Assembly (NCBI RefSeq): GCF_018614575.1 | Contig: NZ_JAGGOJ010000004.1 | Span: 20,323-84,322 of the forward strand | Reading direction: 5' to 3' | Source of the DNA: Streptomyces sp. ISL-10 | GTDB taxonomy: Bacteria > Actinomycetota > Actinomycetes > Streptomycetales > Streptomycetaceae | Length of the DNA stretch: 64,000 bases | In this document: positions 1 through 9,105 of the stretch, piece after piece | Layout of the letters: each line of letters opens with the position of its first letter | How positions within the stretch are numbered: the stretch's first letter is position 1 | The notes under the pieces: generated by a model | Databases searched by the model: none | What the model was told of the DNA's origin: nothing | What the model saw: the letters and a program-made list of their open reading frames with translations, nothing else | Made by a program: the position numbers and the translations under genes

Positions 1-145
1 CCGTGTCGGCCTGCGCGCGCACGATGACGTCATAGGGGCCGGTCACATCCTCGGCCTGGATGACACCGGCGATCTTGCCGATGCTCTCGGCGACCGTCGA
101 CGCCTTGCCCACCTCGGTCTGGATGAGGATGTACGCCTGTACCAC
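1..145 (-). CDS. Lrp/AsnC-type ligand-binding domain protein (3' end outside window)
   Basis: The reverse strand opens at a GTG (143-145) preceded by GGAGG four bases upstream, and reads MVQAYILIQTEVGK, then AESIGKIAGV and VTGPYDVIV, before leaving the window. This is the pattern of the RAM (AsnC C-terminal) domain, which binds small effectors such as amino acids. The protein starts directly with the RAM strand and has no helix-turn-helix, so it is probably one of the stand-alone RAM proteins of about 75-80 residues common in actinobacteria, and not a complete Lrp regulator. It is divergent from thiL. Only 48 codons are visible, so the effector and full length cannot be told. Confidence 0.8.
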   Translation of the reverse strand, partial: MVQAYILIQTEVGKASTVAESIGKIAGVIQAEDVTGPYDVIVRAQADT

Positions 146-378
146 GGAACCTCCAGGGCGGCAGCAGGATCATGTTCCCAACCGTCGGTGGGGAGATCCC
201 AAGGAGAAGGGTCGCCACGGTATCGCGTCGTCGCGGGCCGCGGGGAGACCCTCGCGGCTGACAGCGCCCGCAGCGTGGCGTACAGAGAACAGAAGTTGAC
301 GTATCTCTTGACGGTACCCACGGCAATAACGGGTCGCGACCGCAGTTCACGGGCGCCCGACGCGGCCGTCGGCGCACC

Positions 379-414
379 GGATACATCGGATACATCGGAT
401 ACATCGGACACATC
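379..414. repeat. Four tandem 9-bp repeats (GGATACATC)
   Basis: Three perfect copies of GGATACATC (379-387, 388-396, 397-405) are followed by a one-base variant, GGACACATC (406-414). The array ends 24 bases before the thiL start, between thiL and the divergent AsnC-type gene. It may be a slippage-prone spacer or an array of operator half-sites; the sequence alone does not decide. Confidence 0.85.
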
Positions 415-438
415 GACAATGCGGAGAGGTGAACCTCG

Positions 439-1425
439 GTGAAGGGCACTGTGGGCGAGTTGGGGGAGTTCGGGCTCATCAGGGAGCTCACCTCCCGGCT
501 CACCTCCACCCCCGCGGTACGGCTGGGGCCCGGCGACGACGCCGCCGTCGTGGCCGCACCCGACCGGCGGGTCGTGGCGAGCACGGACCTGCTGCTTGAG
601 GGCCGGCACTTCCGCCGTGACTGGTCGACGGCGTACGACGTCGGGCGCAAGGCAGCCGCACAGAACCTGGCCGACATCGCGGCCATGGGCGCGGTCCCGA
701 CCGCTCTGCTCCTGGGCCTCGTCGTCCCCGCCGAACTCCCCGTCACCTGGGCCACCGAGCTGATGGACGGCATCCGGGACGAGTGCCAGGTCGCCGGCGC
801 GGCCGTCGTCGGCGGCGACGTCGTACGCGGCGACGTGATCACCGTCGCGATCACCGCGCTCGGCGACCTGCGCAACCACGAGCCGGTGACCCGCGCGGGC
901 GCGCAGCCCGGTGACGTCGTCGCCTACACCGGCTGGCTCGGCTGGTCCGCCGCCGGGCACGCCGTGCTCTCCCGCGGCTTCCGCTCGCCGCGTGCCTTCG
1001 TCGAGGCGCACCGCCGTCCCGAGCCGCCGTACCACGCGGGCCCCGCGGCCGCCGGACTCGGCGCCACCGCCATGTGCGACGTCAGCGACGGACTTGTCGC
1101 CGATCTGGGGCACATCGCCGAGGCCAGCAAGGTCCGCATCGACCTGCGCTCCGGGCTGATCGACATCCCCTCGCAGATGAGCGACATCGGCCAGGCCGTC
1201 GGCGTGGACCCGCTGCAGTGGGTGCTGACCGGGGGAGAGGACCACGCGATCGTCGCGACGTTCCCGCCGGACGTCAAACTGCCCGCCCGCTGGAAGGTGA
1301 TCGGCGAGGTGCTCAATCCCTCCGCGCTCCCCCAGGTGACCGTCGACGGCGCACCGTGGACGAGCAAGGGCGGCTGGGACCACTTCGGGGACATCGAGGA
1401 CGGAAAGCAGCCGGACGCCCCGTAG
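439..1425 (+). CDS. thiL: Thiamine-monophosphate kinase
   Basis: ThiL phosphorylates thiamine monophosphate to thiamine diphosphate with ATP, the last step of cofactor synthesis in the cytoplasm. The 328-residue protein has the family motifs: a GPGDDAAVV metal-binding loop at 30-38, [11 protein letters not shown] near residues 48-58, [10 protein letters not shown] in the middle, and [14 protein letters not shown] of the PurM/AIR-synthase-like fold. The GTG start at 439 has GGAGAGG about 10 bases upstream. Length is normal for the family. thiD follows 44 bp downstream, so two thiamin kinases acting on different intermediates are probably co-transcribed. I see no THI-box (TPP riboswitch) in the upstream 290 bp. 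Confidence 0.95.
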   Translation: MKGTVGELGEFGLIRELTSRLTSTPAVRLGPGDDAAVVAAPDRRVVASTDLLLEGRHFRRDWSTAYDVGRKAAAQNLADIAAMGAVPTALLLGLVVPAELPVTWATELMDGIRDECQVAGAAVVGGDVVRGDVITVAITALGDLRNHEPVTRAGAQPGDVVAYTGWLGWSAAGHAVLSRGFRSPRAFVEAHRRPEPPYHAGPAAAGLGATAMCDVSDGLVADLGHIAEASKVRIDLRSGLIDIPSQMSDIGQAVGVDPLQWVLTGGEDHAIVATFPPDVKLPARWKVIGEVLNPSALPQVTVDGAPWTSKGGWDHFGDIEDGKQPDAP

Positions 1426-1469
1426 ATCCGGCTGCCCGGTGCGTCCGGGCGCCCAGTAGATTCGGGGCC

Positions 1470-2261
1470 ATGCCTCCGTCCCCTCCTCTCGTGCTCACCG
1501 TCGCCGGATCCGACTCCGGCGGCGGTGCGGGCATTCAGGCCGACCTCAAGACGATGCTGGCCCTCGGCGTCCACGGCATGAGCGTGCTGACCGCCGTCAC
1601 GGCGCAGAACTCGACCGGCGTGCAGGGCGCGTGGGAGCTGCCCGTCGAGGCCGTACGGGCCCAGTACCACAGCGTCGTCGACGACATCGGCGTCCATGCC
1701 GTGAAGACCGGCATGCTGGCGTCCGCCGAACTCGTCGAGACCGTCGCCGAACTGCTCGCCGCAACCGACGCGCCCGTGGTCGTCGACCCGGTCGGCATCT
1801 CCAAGCACGGTGACCCGCTGCTGGCGGCCTCCGCGCTCGACTCCGTACGCACCAAGCTGCTGCCCAGGGCCACCGTGGCGACCCCCAACCTGGACGAGGT
1901 CGCCCAGCTCACCGGCATCGACGTGCACGACGAGCCGGGCATGCGGCGGGCCGCCGGCGCCGTGCTCGGATTCGGTCCCCGCTGGGCGCTGATCAAGGGC
2001 GGCCATCTGTCCGGCGACGCCGTCGACCTGCTGACCGACGGCAGCGAGGAGCACTGGCTGCGCGCCTCCCGCCACGACAACCGGCACACGCACGGGACCG
2101 GCTGCACACTGGCGTCGGCCGTCGCGGCGGGGCTCGCCAAAGGGATCGCCGTGCCGGAGGCCGTACGCGAGGCGAAGGAGTATGTCACCGGTGCGATCGC
2201 GGCCGGCTTCGCCCTGGGCGAGGGGATCGGTCCGGTCGACCACGGCTGGCGCCTGCGCTGA
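1470..2261 (+). CDS. thiD: Bifunctional hydroxymethylpyrimidine kinase / phosphomethylpyrimidine kinase
   Basis: ThiD phosphorylates HMP and then HMP-phosphate to give HMP-PP, the pyrimidine half of thiamin. The 263-residue protein is a ribokinase-fold enzyme: [15 protein letters not shown] near the N-terminus binds the pyrimidine, VKTGMLAS and VVVDPVG lie in the middle, and [12 protein letters not shown] forms the C-terminal anion hole with the catalytic region. ATG at 1470 is the start that begins the conserved hydrophobic strand (LVLTVAGSD). It lies downstream of thiL on the same strand and ends before a strong bidirectional hairpin that separates it from the convergent rpmB. Confidence 0.95.
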   Translation: MPPSPPLVLTVAGSDSGGGAGIQADLKTMLALGVHGMSVLTAVTAQNSTGVQGAWELPVEAVRAQYHSVVDDIGVHAVKTGMLASAELVETVAELLAATDAPVVVDPVGISKHGDPLLAASALDSVRTKLLPRATVATPNLDEVAQLTGIDVHDEPGMRRAAGAVLGFGPRWALIKGGHLSGDAVDLLTDGSEEHWLRASRHDNRHTHGTGCTLASAVAAGLAKGIAVPEAVREAKEYVTGAIAAGFALGEGIGPVDHGWRLR

Positions 2262-2334
2262 CGGGACGCGGGCCGACAGCAACGGCTGCGGAGATGGCGG
2301 CGGAAACGACCGCGGAAACGGCTGCGGAAACGGC

Positions 2335-2368
2335 GAAAAGCCGGTCCACCGAGGTGGACCGGCTTTTC
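2335..2368. terminator. Bidirectional intrinsic terminator between thiD and rpmB
   Basis: A perfect 16-bp stem pairs 2335-2350 with 2353-2368 around a GA turn. The outer bases are AAAA on one side and TTTT on the other, so both strands carry a short U tract after the GC-rich stem. It sits between two convergent genes and can stop both. Confidence 0.92.
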
Positions 2369-2408
2369 AAGGCAACCGCAGGGGCTGCGCTACGACGAAA
2401 CGTCGCGG

Positions 2409-2594
2409 TTAGCGCGAGACCTTGCCGGCCTTGATGCACGAGGTGCAGACGTTGAGCCGCTTCGGCGTCCGACCGACCACGGCACGCACGCGCTGGATGT
2501 TCGGGTTCCAGCGACGGGACGTACGGCGGTGCGAGTGCGAAATGTTGTTGCCGAAGCCCGGCCCCTTGCCGCAGACGTCGCAGTTGGCAGCCAC
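2409..2594 (-). CDS. rpmB: 50S ribosomal protein L28
   Basis: A 61-residue L28 with GTG start at 2592-2594. It keeps two CxxC pairs (Cys5/Cys8 and Cys50/Cys53), so this is the zinc-binding form. Streptomyces genomes often carry a second, cysteine-free L28 that replaces this one under zinc limitation through Zur control; that is family knowledge. The gene is alone on the reverse strand. Its upstream region folds into a compact junction (separate entry). The gene order rpmB next to a DhaL-domain gene and recG is conserved in many Gram-positives. Confidence 0.97.
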   Translation of the reverse strand: MAANCDVCGKGPGFGNNISHSHRRTSRRWNPNIQRVRAVVGRTPKRLNVCTSCIKAGKVSR

Positions 2595-2599
2595 GGGTC

Positions 2600-2662
2600 A
2601 CTCCAAAGACTTCAGATGCACTTACAGTGAAATCCGGCGTGCCGGAATCAGTGATCTGAAGT
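2600..2662 (-). promoter_or_regulatory. Structured rpmB leader (predicted three-way junction)
   Basis: On the reverse strand, just before the rpmB ribosome site (GGAG at about 2601-2604), a 9-bp perfect closing stem pairs 2654-2662 with 2609-2617 (ACTTCAGAT against ATCTGAAGT). Inside are two smaller hairpins: one with arms around 2633-2646 (CCGG arms, CACG loop) and one with a CACT/AGTG stem around 2619-2629. The outcome is a three-way junction ending about 5 nt from the Shine-Dalgarno. This could be an autoregulatory ribosomal-protein leader. The fold was read by eye and is unproven. Confidence 0.5.
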
Positions 2663-2849
2663 GGCCTGCCGGGGGAATGGCCCGATTCTCATCGGGCAAC
2701 CGGAGCAGCATACAACGGCTGCGTCCGAGACACGAAACTACCATGGCTTCCCCCGCCCCCGCCCCCGTGCCTGGTGGAGGCCGGGGTCTACGCTGCGGGG
2801 CAGCCCGCCGCCCACGGCCCCGTACGGGCCGACCGAGGAGGACCACCAG

Positions 2850-4436
2850 GTGCCGCAGACGATGGACGCCGAAGCGGTGCGCACCTGGTGCTCGCTGGCG
2901 CTGGAGGCCCTCGGCCGCGAGCGCGAGGAGATCGACGCGATCAACGTCTACCCCGTCGCGGACGGGGACACCGGCACGAACCTCTACCTGACGGCGGAGT
3001 CGGCCGCGCAGGCCGTCGAGGCCGTCTTCGCCGCCCACGAATCCGGCCGGTCGGCCCCCGCGCTCGCCGATGTGATGCGCGCGATGGCCCATGGCGCTCT
3101 GATAGGCGCCCGCGGCAACTCCGGCACGATCCTCGCGCAGCTGCTGCGGGGCATGGCCGAGCGCATCGGCGGCGGCGATCACCTGGCCGGCGCGCTGCGA
3201 CGGGCCGCCGAGATGGCCCGTGAGGCCGTCGCCCACCCCGTCGAGGGCACCATCCTCTCCGTGGCCGACGCCGCCGCCGACGCCGCGGAGAGCGCACCGA
3301 CCGACACCCTGCACGCGGCCTACGCCGGCGCGCGGGCCGCCCTCGACGCCACCCCGCACCAGCTGGCGGTCCTGGACCGGGCCGGGGTCGTCGACGCGGG
3401 CGGGCGGGGGCTGCTCGCGGTTCTCGGCGCTCTGGTGGAGGCCGTCTGCGGCGAGGCCCCGGTGGCCCCCGGTCCCTCGGCCGCCCGGCCGGCGCTCCAG
3501 GCGCGCGCCGCCGAGCCGTGCGACGGAGGCGGGCCCGCGTTCGAGGTGATCTACCTGCTGGAGGCGGACGACGAGGCCGTCGCCCGGCTGCGCGCCCGGC
3601 TCGACGGGCTCGGCGATTCGCTCGTCGTCGTCGGCGGCGACGGCCTGTGGAACGTTCATGTCCACGTGGACGACGCGGGCGCCGCCGTGGAGGCGGGCGT
3701 CGAGGCGGGGCGGCCGTACCGGATCCGTATCACCCACTTCGGCAGCGTGAGCGCCGCGCCGCCGCGCGAGCAGGTGCAGCGGGCGGTCGTCGCCGTCGTC
3801 CCCGGCGAGGGCCTCCTCGCCCTGTGCGGCCAGGCGGGCGCGACGACCGTGCCTCTGCGACCGGGGGAGCCGCCGGCCAGCGGTGAACTGGTCGACGCGA
3901 TCCGCCGGGCGCACGCCCGCGAAGTCGTCCTGCTGCCCAACGACGCGTCCCTGCGCCACACCGCCGCAGCCGCGGCCGAACAGGCCCGTGCGGAAGGTGT
4001 GCGGGTCGCGCTCATCCCGACCCGCTCGGCCGTCCAGGGCATCGCCGCGCTCGCCGTCCACGAACCGGACCGCCGGTTCGACGAGGACGTCGTCGCCATG
4101 TCGGCGGCCGCGGGCTCGACCCGGTACGCCGAATTCGCCGTCGCCGAACGGCAGTCGTGGACCTCGGCGGGCGTGTGTCAGGCCGGTGACGTACTGGGCC
4201 TGATCGACGGCGACGTCGCAGTCATCGGCAACGACCTCACCGACACGGCGCTGATCGTGCTGGAGCGGATGCTCTCCTCGGGAGGCGAACTCGTCACCCT
4301 CGTCCTCGGCGACGACGTCCCCAAGAGCCTCGCCGCCCGGCTGGAGGCCCATGTGCGCGAGGGGTATCTGGCGGTGGACACCCTCACCTACGAGGGCGGC
4401 GGACGCGGGACGCCGCTGCTGATCGGCGTGGAGTAG
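2850..4436 (+). CDS. DhaL (DAK phosphatase) domain protein, FakA/YloV family
   Basis: A 528-residue protein. The N-terminus has the DhaL nucleotide/metal motif DGDTGTN at residues 38-44 and RGNSGTILAQLLRG further on, followed by VVDAGGRGLL. The rest is the long C-terminal region of the FakA/YloV family. In Firmicutes FakA is the ATP-binding subunit of fatty-acid kinase, working with DegV-like FakB proteins. Whether the Streptomyces member does this is not shown here. The GTG at 2850 is chosen because GAGGAG lies 9 bases upstream and the conserved domain begins right after; the reading frame stays open further upstream but with low-complexity sequence. recG follows 66 bp downstream. Confidence 0.85.
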   Translation: MPQTMDAEAVRTWCSLALEALGREREEIDAINVYPVADGDTGTNLYLTAESAAQAVEAVFAAHESGRSAPALADVMRAMAHGALIGARGNSGTILAQLLRGMAERIGGGDHLAGALRRAAEMAREAVAHPVEGTILSVADAAADAAESAPTDTLHAAYAGARAALDATPHQLAVLDRAGVVDAGGRGLLAVLGALVEAVCGEAPVAPGPSAARPALQARAAEPCDGGGPAFEVIYLLEADDEAVARLRARLDGLGDSLVVVGGDGLWNVHVHVDDAGAAVEAGVEAGRPYRIRITHFGSVSAAPPREQVQRAVVAVVPGEGLLALCGQAGATTVPLRPGEPPASGELVDAIRRAHAREVVLLPNDASLRHTAAAAAEQARAEGVRVALIPTRSAVQGIAALAVHEPDRRFDEDVVAMSAAAGSTRYAEFAVAERQSWTSAGVCQAGDVLGLIDGDVAVIGNDLTDTALIVLERMLSSGGELVTLVLGDDVPKSLAARLEAHVREGYLAVDTLTYEGGGRGTPLLIGVE

Positions 4437-4502
4437 GCGTACGCGCCCGAATGACGCGCGTTGTCCACGGGTGCGCGACGGCTGTCGGTGGCGTGGTGTG
4501 CA

Positions 4503-6704
4503 ATGGATGGCGTGCCCGCGCTGGATGAACCTCTCAAGAACGCGCTCGGAGCCGCCACCGCGAAGGTGATGGCCGAGCACCTCGACCTGCACACTCTCGG
4601 CGACCTCCTCCACCACTACCCCCGGCGGTACGCGGAGCGCGGCGAGCTGACGTCGCTGGCGGAGCTGCCGCTGGAGGAGCACGTCACGGTGGTGGCCCGC
4701 GTCGCGGACGCGCGCGTCCTGACCTTCAACCAGGGCCGTGGCAGGCGGCTGGAGGTGACCATCACCGACGGCAGCGGCCGGCTCCAGCTGGTGTTCTTCG
4801 GCAAGGGCGTCCACAAGCCCCACAAGGACCTGCTGCCGGGCACCCGCGCGATGTTCGCCGGCAAGGTCTCCATGTTCAACCGCAGGCTCCAGCTCGCCCA
4901 CCCCGCGTACGAACTGCTGCGCGGCGAGGACGGCGAGGAGGCCGTGGACAGCTGGGCCGGGGCGCTCATCCCGATCTACCCGGCCACCACCAAGCTGGAG
5001 TCCTGGAAGATCGCCAAGGCGGTCGACGCCGTCCTGCCCAGCGCGCGGGACGCGGTCGATCCGCTGCCGCCCGCGCTGCGCGAGGGCCGCGGGCTGACCG
5101 GCCTCCCCGACGCCCTGCACAAGATCCACCGGCCGCGCGCCAAGGCCGACATCGAGGTGGCCCGGCAGCGGCTGAAGTGGGACGAGGCCTTCGTCCTCCA
5201 GGTCGCCCTCGCACGCCGGAGGTTCGCGGACACGCAGCTGCCCGCCGTCGCCCGCAGGCCGGTCCCCGGCGGGCTGCTCGACGCCTTCGACGCCAAGCTG
5301 CCCTTCACCCTCACCGACGGGCAGCTCTCGGTCAGCAAGGAGATCTTCGACGACCTCGCGACCGAGCACCCCATGCACCGCCTCCTCCAGGGCGAAGTGG
5401 GCAGCGGCAAGACGATGGTGGCGCTCCGCGCCATGCTCGCCGTCGTCGACGCGGGCGGCCAGGCCGCCATGCTCGCACCCACCGAGGTCCTGGCCCAGCA
5501 GCACCACCGCTCCATCGTCGAGATGATGGGCGACCTCGCGGAGGGCGGCCTGCTCGGCGGCGCCGAGCAGGGCACCAAGGTCGTGCTGCTGACCGGGTCC
5601 ATGGGGGCGGCGGCCCGCCGTCAGGCGCTGCTCGACCTGGTGACCGGCGAGGCGGGCATCGTGATCGGCACCCACGCACTGATCGAGGACAAGGTGCAGT
5701 TCCACGACCTCGGCCTGGTCGTCGTCGACGAGCAGCACCGCTTCGGCGTGGAGCAGCGCGACGCCCTGCGCTCCAAGGCGCACTCCCAGGGGGAGAGGAG
5801 GTCGCCCCATCTGCTGGTCATGACCGCCACCCCCATTCCCCGTACGGTCGCGATGACGGTCTTCGGTGACCTGGAGACCTCCGTGCTCGACCAGTTGCCG
5901 GCCGGGCGCTCGCCGATCGCCAGCCATGTCGTCCCGGCCGCCGACAAGCCGCATTTCCTGGCGCGCGCCTGGGAGCGGGTGCGCGAGGAGGTCGAGGGCG
6001 GCCACCAGGCGTATGTCGTGTGTCCCCGCATCGGTGACGACGAGGACGAGAAGGCGAAGAAGAAGTCGGCCGAGGACGAAGCGGCGAAGCGACCGCCGCT
6101 CGCCGTCCTGGAGGTCGCCGAGCAGCTGACGCGCGGCCCCCTCGCGGGACTGCGTGTCGAGATCCTGCACGGGCGGATGCAGCCCGACGACAAGGACGAC
6201 GTGATGCGCCGCTTCGCCGCAGGCGACGTGGACGTCCTGGTCGCCACCACGGTCATCGAGGTCGGTGTGAACGTGCCGAACGCGACCGCCATGGTGATCA
6301 TGGACGCCGACCGCTTCGGTGTCTCCCAGCTCCACCAGCTGCGCGGCCGCGTGGGCCGCGGCTCGGCACCCGGACTGTGCCTGCTGGTCACCGAGATGCC
6401 CGAGGCGAGCCCGGCCCGTGCCCGCCTCGGCGCCGTCGCCGCCACACTGGACGGCTTCGAGCTCTCCCGGATCGACCTGGAACAGCGCCGCGAGGGCGAT
6501 GTGCTCGGCCAGGCCCAGTCCGGGGTGCGCTCCTCGCTGCGGATGCTCGCCGTCATCGACGACGAGGAGATCATCGCGGCCGCCCGCGAGGAGGCCGTGG
6601 CCGTGGTCCAGGGCGACCCGGAGCTGGAGCACCTGCCCGAGCTGCGGACAGCCCTGGACGCCCTGCTGGACAAGGAGCGGGAGCAGTACCTCGACAAGGG
6701 CTGA
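4503..6704 (+). CDS. recG: ATP-dependent DNA helicase RecG
   Basis: RecG reverses stalled replication forks and branch-migrates Holliday junctions. The 733-residue protein has the N-terminal wedge (OB) domain, then superfamily-2 helicase motifs: GEVGSGKT (Walker A), VVVDEQHRFG (Walker B, DEQH), MTATPIPRT (motif III) and QLRGRVGRG (motif VI). The start is ATG 4503; an in-frame GTG at 4512 is equally plausible. A charged lysine/glutamate-rich insertion lies near residues 515-535 (DDEDEKAKKKSAEDEAAK), a variable loop. It lies between the DhaL gene and rsmD, all on one strand. Confidence 0.97.
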   Translation: MDGVPALDEPLKNALGAATAKVMAEHLDLHTLGDLLHHYPRRYAERGELTSLAELPLEEHVTVVARVADARVLTFNQGRGRRLEVTITDGSGRLQLVFFGKGVHKPHKDLLPGTRAMFAGKVSMFNRRLQLAHPAYELLRGEDGEEAVDSWAGALIPIYPATTKLESWKIAKAVDAVLPSARDAVDPLPPALREGRGLTGLPDALHKIHRPRAKADIEVARQRLKWDEAFVLQVALARRRFADTQLPAVARRPVPGGLLDAFDAKLPFTLTDGQLSVSKEIFDDLATEHPMHRLLQGEVGSGKTMVALRAMLAVVDAGGQAAMLAPTEVLAQQHHRSIVEMMGDLAEGGLLGGAEQGTKVVLLTGSMGAAARRQALLDLVTGEAGIVIGTHALIEDKVQFHDLGLVVVDEQHRFGVEQRDALRSKAHSQGERRSPHLLVMTATPIPRTVAMTVFGDLETSVLDQLPAGRSPIASHVVPAADKPHFLARAWERVREEVEGGHQAYVVCPRIGDDEDEKAKKKSAEDEAAKRPPLAVLEVAEQLTRGPLAGLRVEILHGRMQPDDKDDVMRRFAAGDVDVLVATTVIEVGVNVPNATAMVIMDADRFGVSQLHQLRGRVGRGSAPGLCLLVTEMPEASPARARLGAVAATLDGFELSRIDLEQRREGDVLGQAQSGVRSSLRMLAVIDDEEIIAAAREEAVAVVQGDPELEHLPELRTALDALLDKEREQYLDKG

Positions 6705-6741
6705 GAGACTTGGGACGTCAGCCCGCACAGAGAGGCCCGAG

Positions 6742-7326
6742 ATGACCCGCGTGATCGCCGGCGCGGCCGGCGGACGCCGCCTCGCCGTACCGCCCGGCAC
6801 CGGCACCCGCCCCACCTCCGACCGTGCCCGGGAGGGGCTCTTCTCCAGCTGGGAGTCCCAGCTCGGCACCCTCGCGGGCATCCGCATCGCCGATCTGTAC
6901 GCGGGCTCCGGCGCCGTCGGGCTGGAGGCCCTGTCGCGCGGCGCGGCCCACGCCCTGCTGGTGGAGGCCGACGCCCGCGCGGCACGCACCGTCCGGGAGA
7001 ACGTCCGCGCACTGGGACTGCCGGGGGCCGAGGTCCGCACCGGCAAGGCCGAGCAGATCGTCACGGGCCCGCCCCCCGAGCACCCCTACGACGTGGTCTT
7101 TCTCGACCCTCCGTACGCCGTCACCGACGACGATCTTCGCGAGATTCTGCTCACACTCCGCCGCGGGGGCTGGCTAGCAGACGATGCTCTCGCCACCGTG
7201 GAGCGCAGCACCAGAGGCGGAGACTTCATGTGGCCCAAGGGTTTTGAGCCGTTGCGGGCCCGTCGCTACGGCGAAGGGACGCTTTGGTACGGTCGCGCCG
7301 CCTCTACGTGCGAAGACGCACCATGA
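6742..7326 (+). CDS. rsmD: 16S rRNA (guanine(966)-N(2))-methyltransferase RsmD
   Basis: A 194-residue SAM-dependent methyltransferase that modifies G966 of 16S rRNA. It begins [14 protein letters not shown] (substrate-binding strand), then [16 protein letters not shown] (SAM motif I) and VVFLDPPY, the DPPY catalytic motif typical of RsmD. ATG 6742 is preceded by an AGAGG at about 6730-6735. The end overlaps or abuts coaD depending on which coaD start is used. The rsmD-coaD pair is a widely conserved neighbourhood. Confidence 0.93.
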   Translation: MTRVIAGAAGGRRLAVPPGTGTRPTSDRAREGLFSSWESQLGTLAGIRIADLYAGSGAVGLEALSRGAAHALLVEADARAARTVRENVRALGLPGAEVRTGKAEQIVTGPPPEHPYDVVFLDPPYAVTDDDLREILLTLRRGGWLADDALATVERSTRGGDFMWPKGFEPLRARRYGEGTLWYGRAASTCEDAP

Positions 7327-7352
7327 CCGGACCGGAGAGCGAGGGACTTCAG

Positions 7353-7835
7353 TTGCGCCGCGCAGTCTGTCCGGGGTCGTTCGACCCCATCACCAATGGA
7401 CACCTCGACATCATCGCCCGCGCCTCCAAGCTGTACGACGTCGTACATGTCGCGGTGATGATCAATCAGTCCAAGAAGGGACTGTTCACGGTCGAGGAGC
7501 GGATCGATCTGATCCGCCAGGTCACCCGCGAGTACGGGAACGTCGTGGTGGAGTCTCACCACGGTCTCCTCGTCGACTTCTGCAAGGAGCGCGACATCCC
7601 CGCGATCGTCAAGGGGCTGCGCGCCGTCAGCGACTTCGACTACGAACTGCAGATGGCCCAGATGAACAACGGCCTGTCGGGTGTGGAGACCTTGTTCGTC
7701 CCCACCAACCCGACCTACAGCTTCCTCTCCTCCAGCCTGGTGAAGGAGGTCGCGGCCTGGGGCGGAGACGTCTCCCACCTCCTGCCCGAACCGGTCCACC
7801 GCGCCCTGGTCGAGCGCCTCGCGCACAAGGGCTGA
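7353..7835 (+). CDS. coaD: Phosphopantetheine adenylyltransferase
   Basis: CoaD joins 4'-phosphopantetheine to AMP from ATP to make dephospho-CoA. The 160-residue protein has the nucleotidyltransferase motif [19 protein letters not shown] (the T/HxGH variant NGH) and the C-terminal SSSLVKEVA loop. I prefer the TTG start at 7353 because GAGGGA lies six bases upstream and the family begins at (M)[11 protein letters not shown]. An ATG at 7323 overlaps the rsmD stop as ATGA and would add ten residues. Either way the two genes are coupled. Confidence 0.93.
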   Translation: MRRAVCPGSFDPITNGHLDIIARASKLYDVVHVAVMINQSKKGLFTVEERIDLIRQVTREYGNVVVESHHGLLVDFCKERDIPAIVKGLRAVSDFDYELQMAQMNNGLSGVETLFVPTNPTYSFLSSSLVKEVAAWGGDVSHLLPEPVHRALVERLAHKG

Positions 7836-7837
7836 CT

Positions 7838-7865
7838 CCGTCAGGGGCCGCGCGGTCCCTGACGG
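7838..7865 (+). terminator. Hairpin after coaD
   Basis: A 9-bp stem, CCGTCAGGG (7838-7846) with CCCTGACGG (7857-7865), starts five bases past the coaD stop. There is no U tract, which is usual for Streptomyces terminators. Confidence 0.65.
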
Positions 7866-7980
7866 CACGTCACCCGGTGTCGAGCAGGCGCCGACTGGCC
7901 TTACAGTCGTCCCGTCCGTCTCCGCCGCACTGCCCGGGGGCCGACCCCGGAACTCCGGCAAGAAGAGGTGGCGAAGCACA

Positions 7981-9105
7981 GTGGATGTGCAGCAGAAGCT
8001 CGACGAGATCGTCGAAGCGGTCACGAGCGCCCGGTCCATGCCCATGTCGGCCTCCTGCGTGATCAACAGGGCCGAGCTGCTCGCTCTCCTCGAAGAGGTC
8101 CGCGAGGCGCTGCCCGGCTCGCTCGCCCAGGCCGAGGAGCTGATCGGCGGCCGTGAACAGCTCGTCGAGCAGGCCCGCAAGGAGGCCGAGCGGATCATCG
8201 AGTCCGCCCACGCGGAGCGCGGTTCGCTGATCTCCGACACCCAGGTCGCGCGCGAGTCCCAGGAGCGGGCCGACCGGGTCCTCGCCGAGGCACGCCGTGA
8301 GGCCGAGGAGATCCGCGCCGAGGCCGACGACTACGTCGACTCCAAGCTCGCCAACTTCGAGGTCGTCCTCACCAAGACCATCGGCTCCGTCGACCGCGGC
8401 CGCGAGAAGCTGCTCGGCCGCGGCCCCGGCCTCGACGAGCAGGGCTTCGCCGACGAGGACGCCCCCGAGCACAGCAGTGATCCGCAGACGCTCATCCAGC
8501 GCGCCGACGAGTACGTCGACGCCAAACTGGGCGCCTTCGAGGCCGTACTCTCCAAGACCCTCGACGCGGTCGGCCGCGGCCGGCAGAAGCTGCACGGCCG
8601 GATCGCCAGCGACGATCTCGGTGCCCACATGGCTGCCCAGGACGCCGCTGGCGGCGGCCACCAGCACACGAGCGACGCCGACTATCTGGCGGGCCTGGCC
8701 GAGCTGGCCGACCCGGCCCCGGAGCGCGAGCCGCGGCAGTCGTACGCGTCGTACCAGGCGCAGGTGCAGGCCGAGCCGCAGATCCCGGCCCAGCAGGCCC
8801 CGTACGACTACCAGGAACAGCAGACGTACGCCGCCGGGGGCGCGGGCGACGGCTTCGCCGGGGGCTATGGGGCCGGACAGCCCGACCCGTACGCCGCCTA
8901 CCAGGACCAGGGCTGGGACCAGCAGCAGTACGGGCAGCAGGACCCGTACGCCTACCAGCAGCCCCAGCAGCCCCAGCAGCCCCAGCCGCCGCAACCGCAG
9001 CACCAGCCGCACGCCCAGCAGGGTGCCGCGCTGGACGAGACCAGCCTCTTCGACACGAGCATGATCGACATGGAGCAGCTGCGCCGGTACGAGCAGGGCC
9101 GCTAG
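7981..9105 (+). CDS. DivIVA-like coiled-coil protein with Gln/Tyr-rich tail
   Basis: A 374-residue protein starting at GTG 7981. Residues 1-50 are a conserved head. A long charged coiled coil follows (EQARKEAERIIESAHAERG, then REAEEIRAEADDYVDSKL). A related segment recurs about 60 residues later (ADEYVDAKLGAFEAVLSKT), so there are two copies of a DYVDSKL(A/G)xFE unit. From about residue 240 the tail is low-complexity Gln/Tyr/Pro. This resembles DivIVA/Wag31-type or ATP-synthase b-like coiled-coil proteins of actinobacteria. A role in cell division or polar growth is inferred, not shown. There is no signal peptide or membrane segment. Confidence 0.65.
   Translation: MDVQQKLDEIVEAVTSARSMPMSASCVINRAELLALLEEVREALPGSLAQAEELIGGREQLVEQARKEAERIIESAHAERGSLISDTQVARESQERADRVLAEARREAEEIRAEADDYVDSKLANFEVVLTKTIGSVDRGREKLLGRGPGLDEQGFADEDAPEHSSDPQTLIQRADEYVDAKLGAFEAVLSKTLDAVGRGRQKLHGRIASDDLGAHMAAQDAAGGGHQHTSDADYLAGLAELADPAPEREPRQSYASYQAQVQAEPQIPAQQAPYDYQEQQTYAAGGAGDGFAGGYGAGQPDPYAAYQDQGWDQQQYGQQDPYAYQQPQQPQQPQPPQPQHQPHAQQGAALDETSLFDTSMIDMEQLRRYEQGR

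Noticed and set aside
150..438. Possible TPP riboswitch before thiL
   Set aside because: The conserved CTGAGA and ACCTGA-type thi-box elements are not present; only the 9-bp repeats are seen.
2622..7064. A very long reverse-strand open frame (about 1480 codons) across the DhaL gene, recG and rsmD
   Set aside because: It is the antisense shadow of well-identified genes in very GC-rich DNA; the translation is low-complexity and matches no family.
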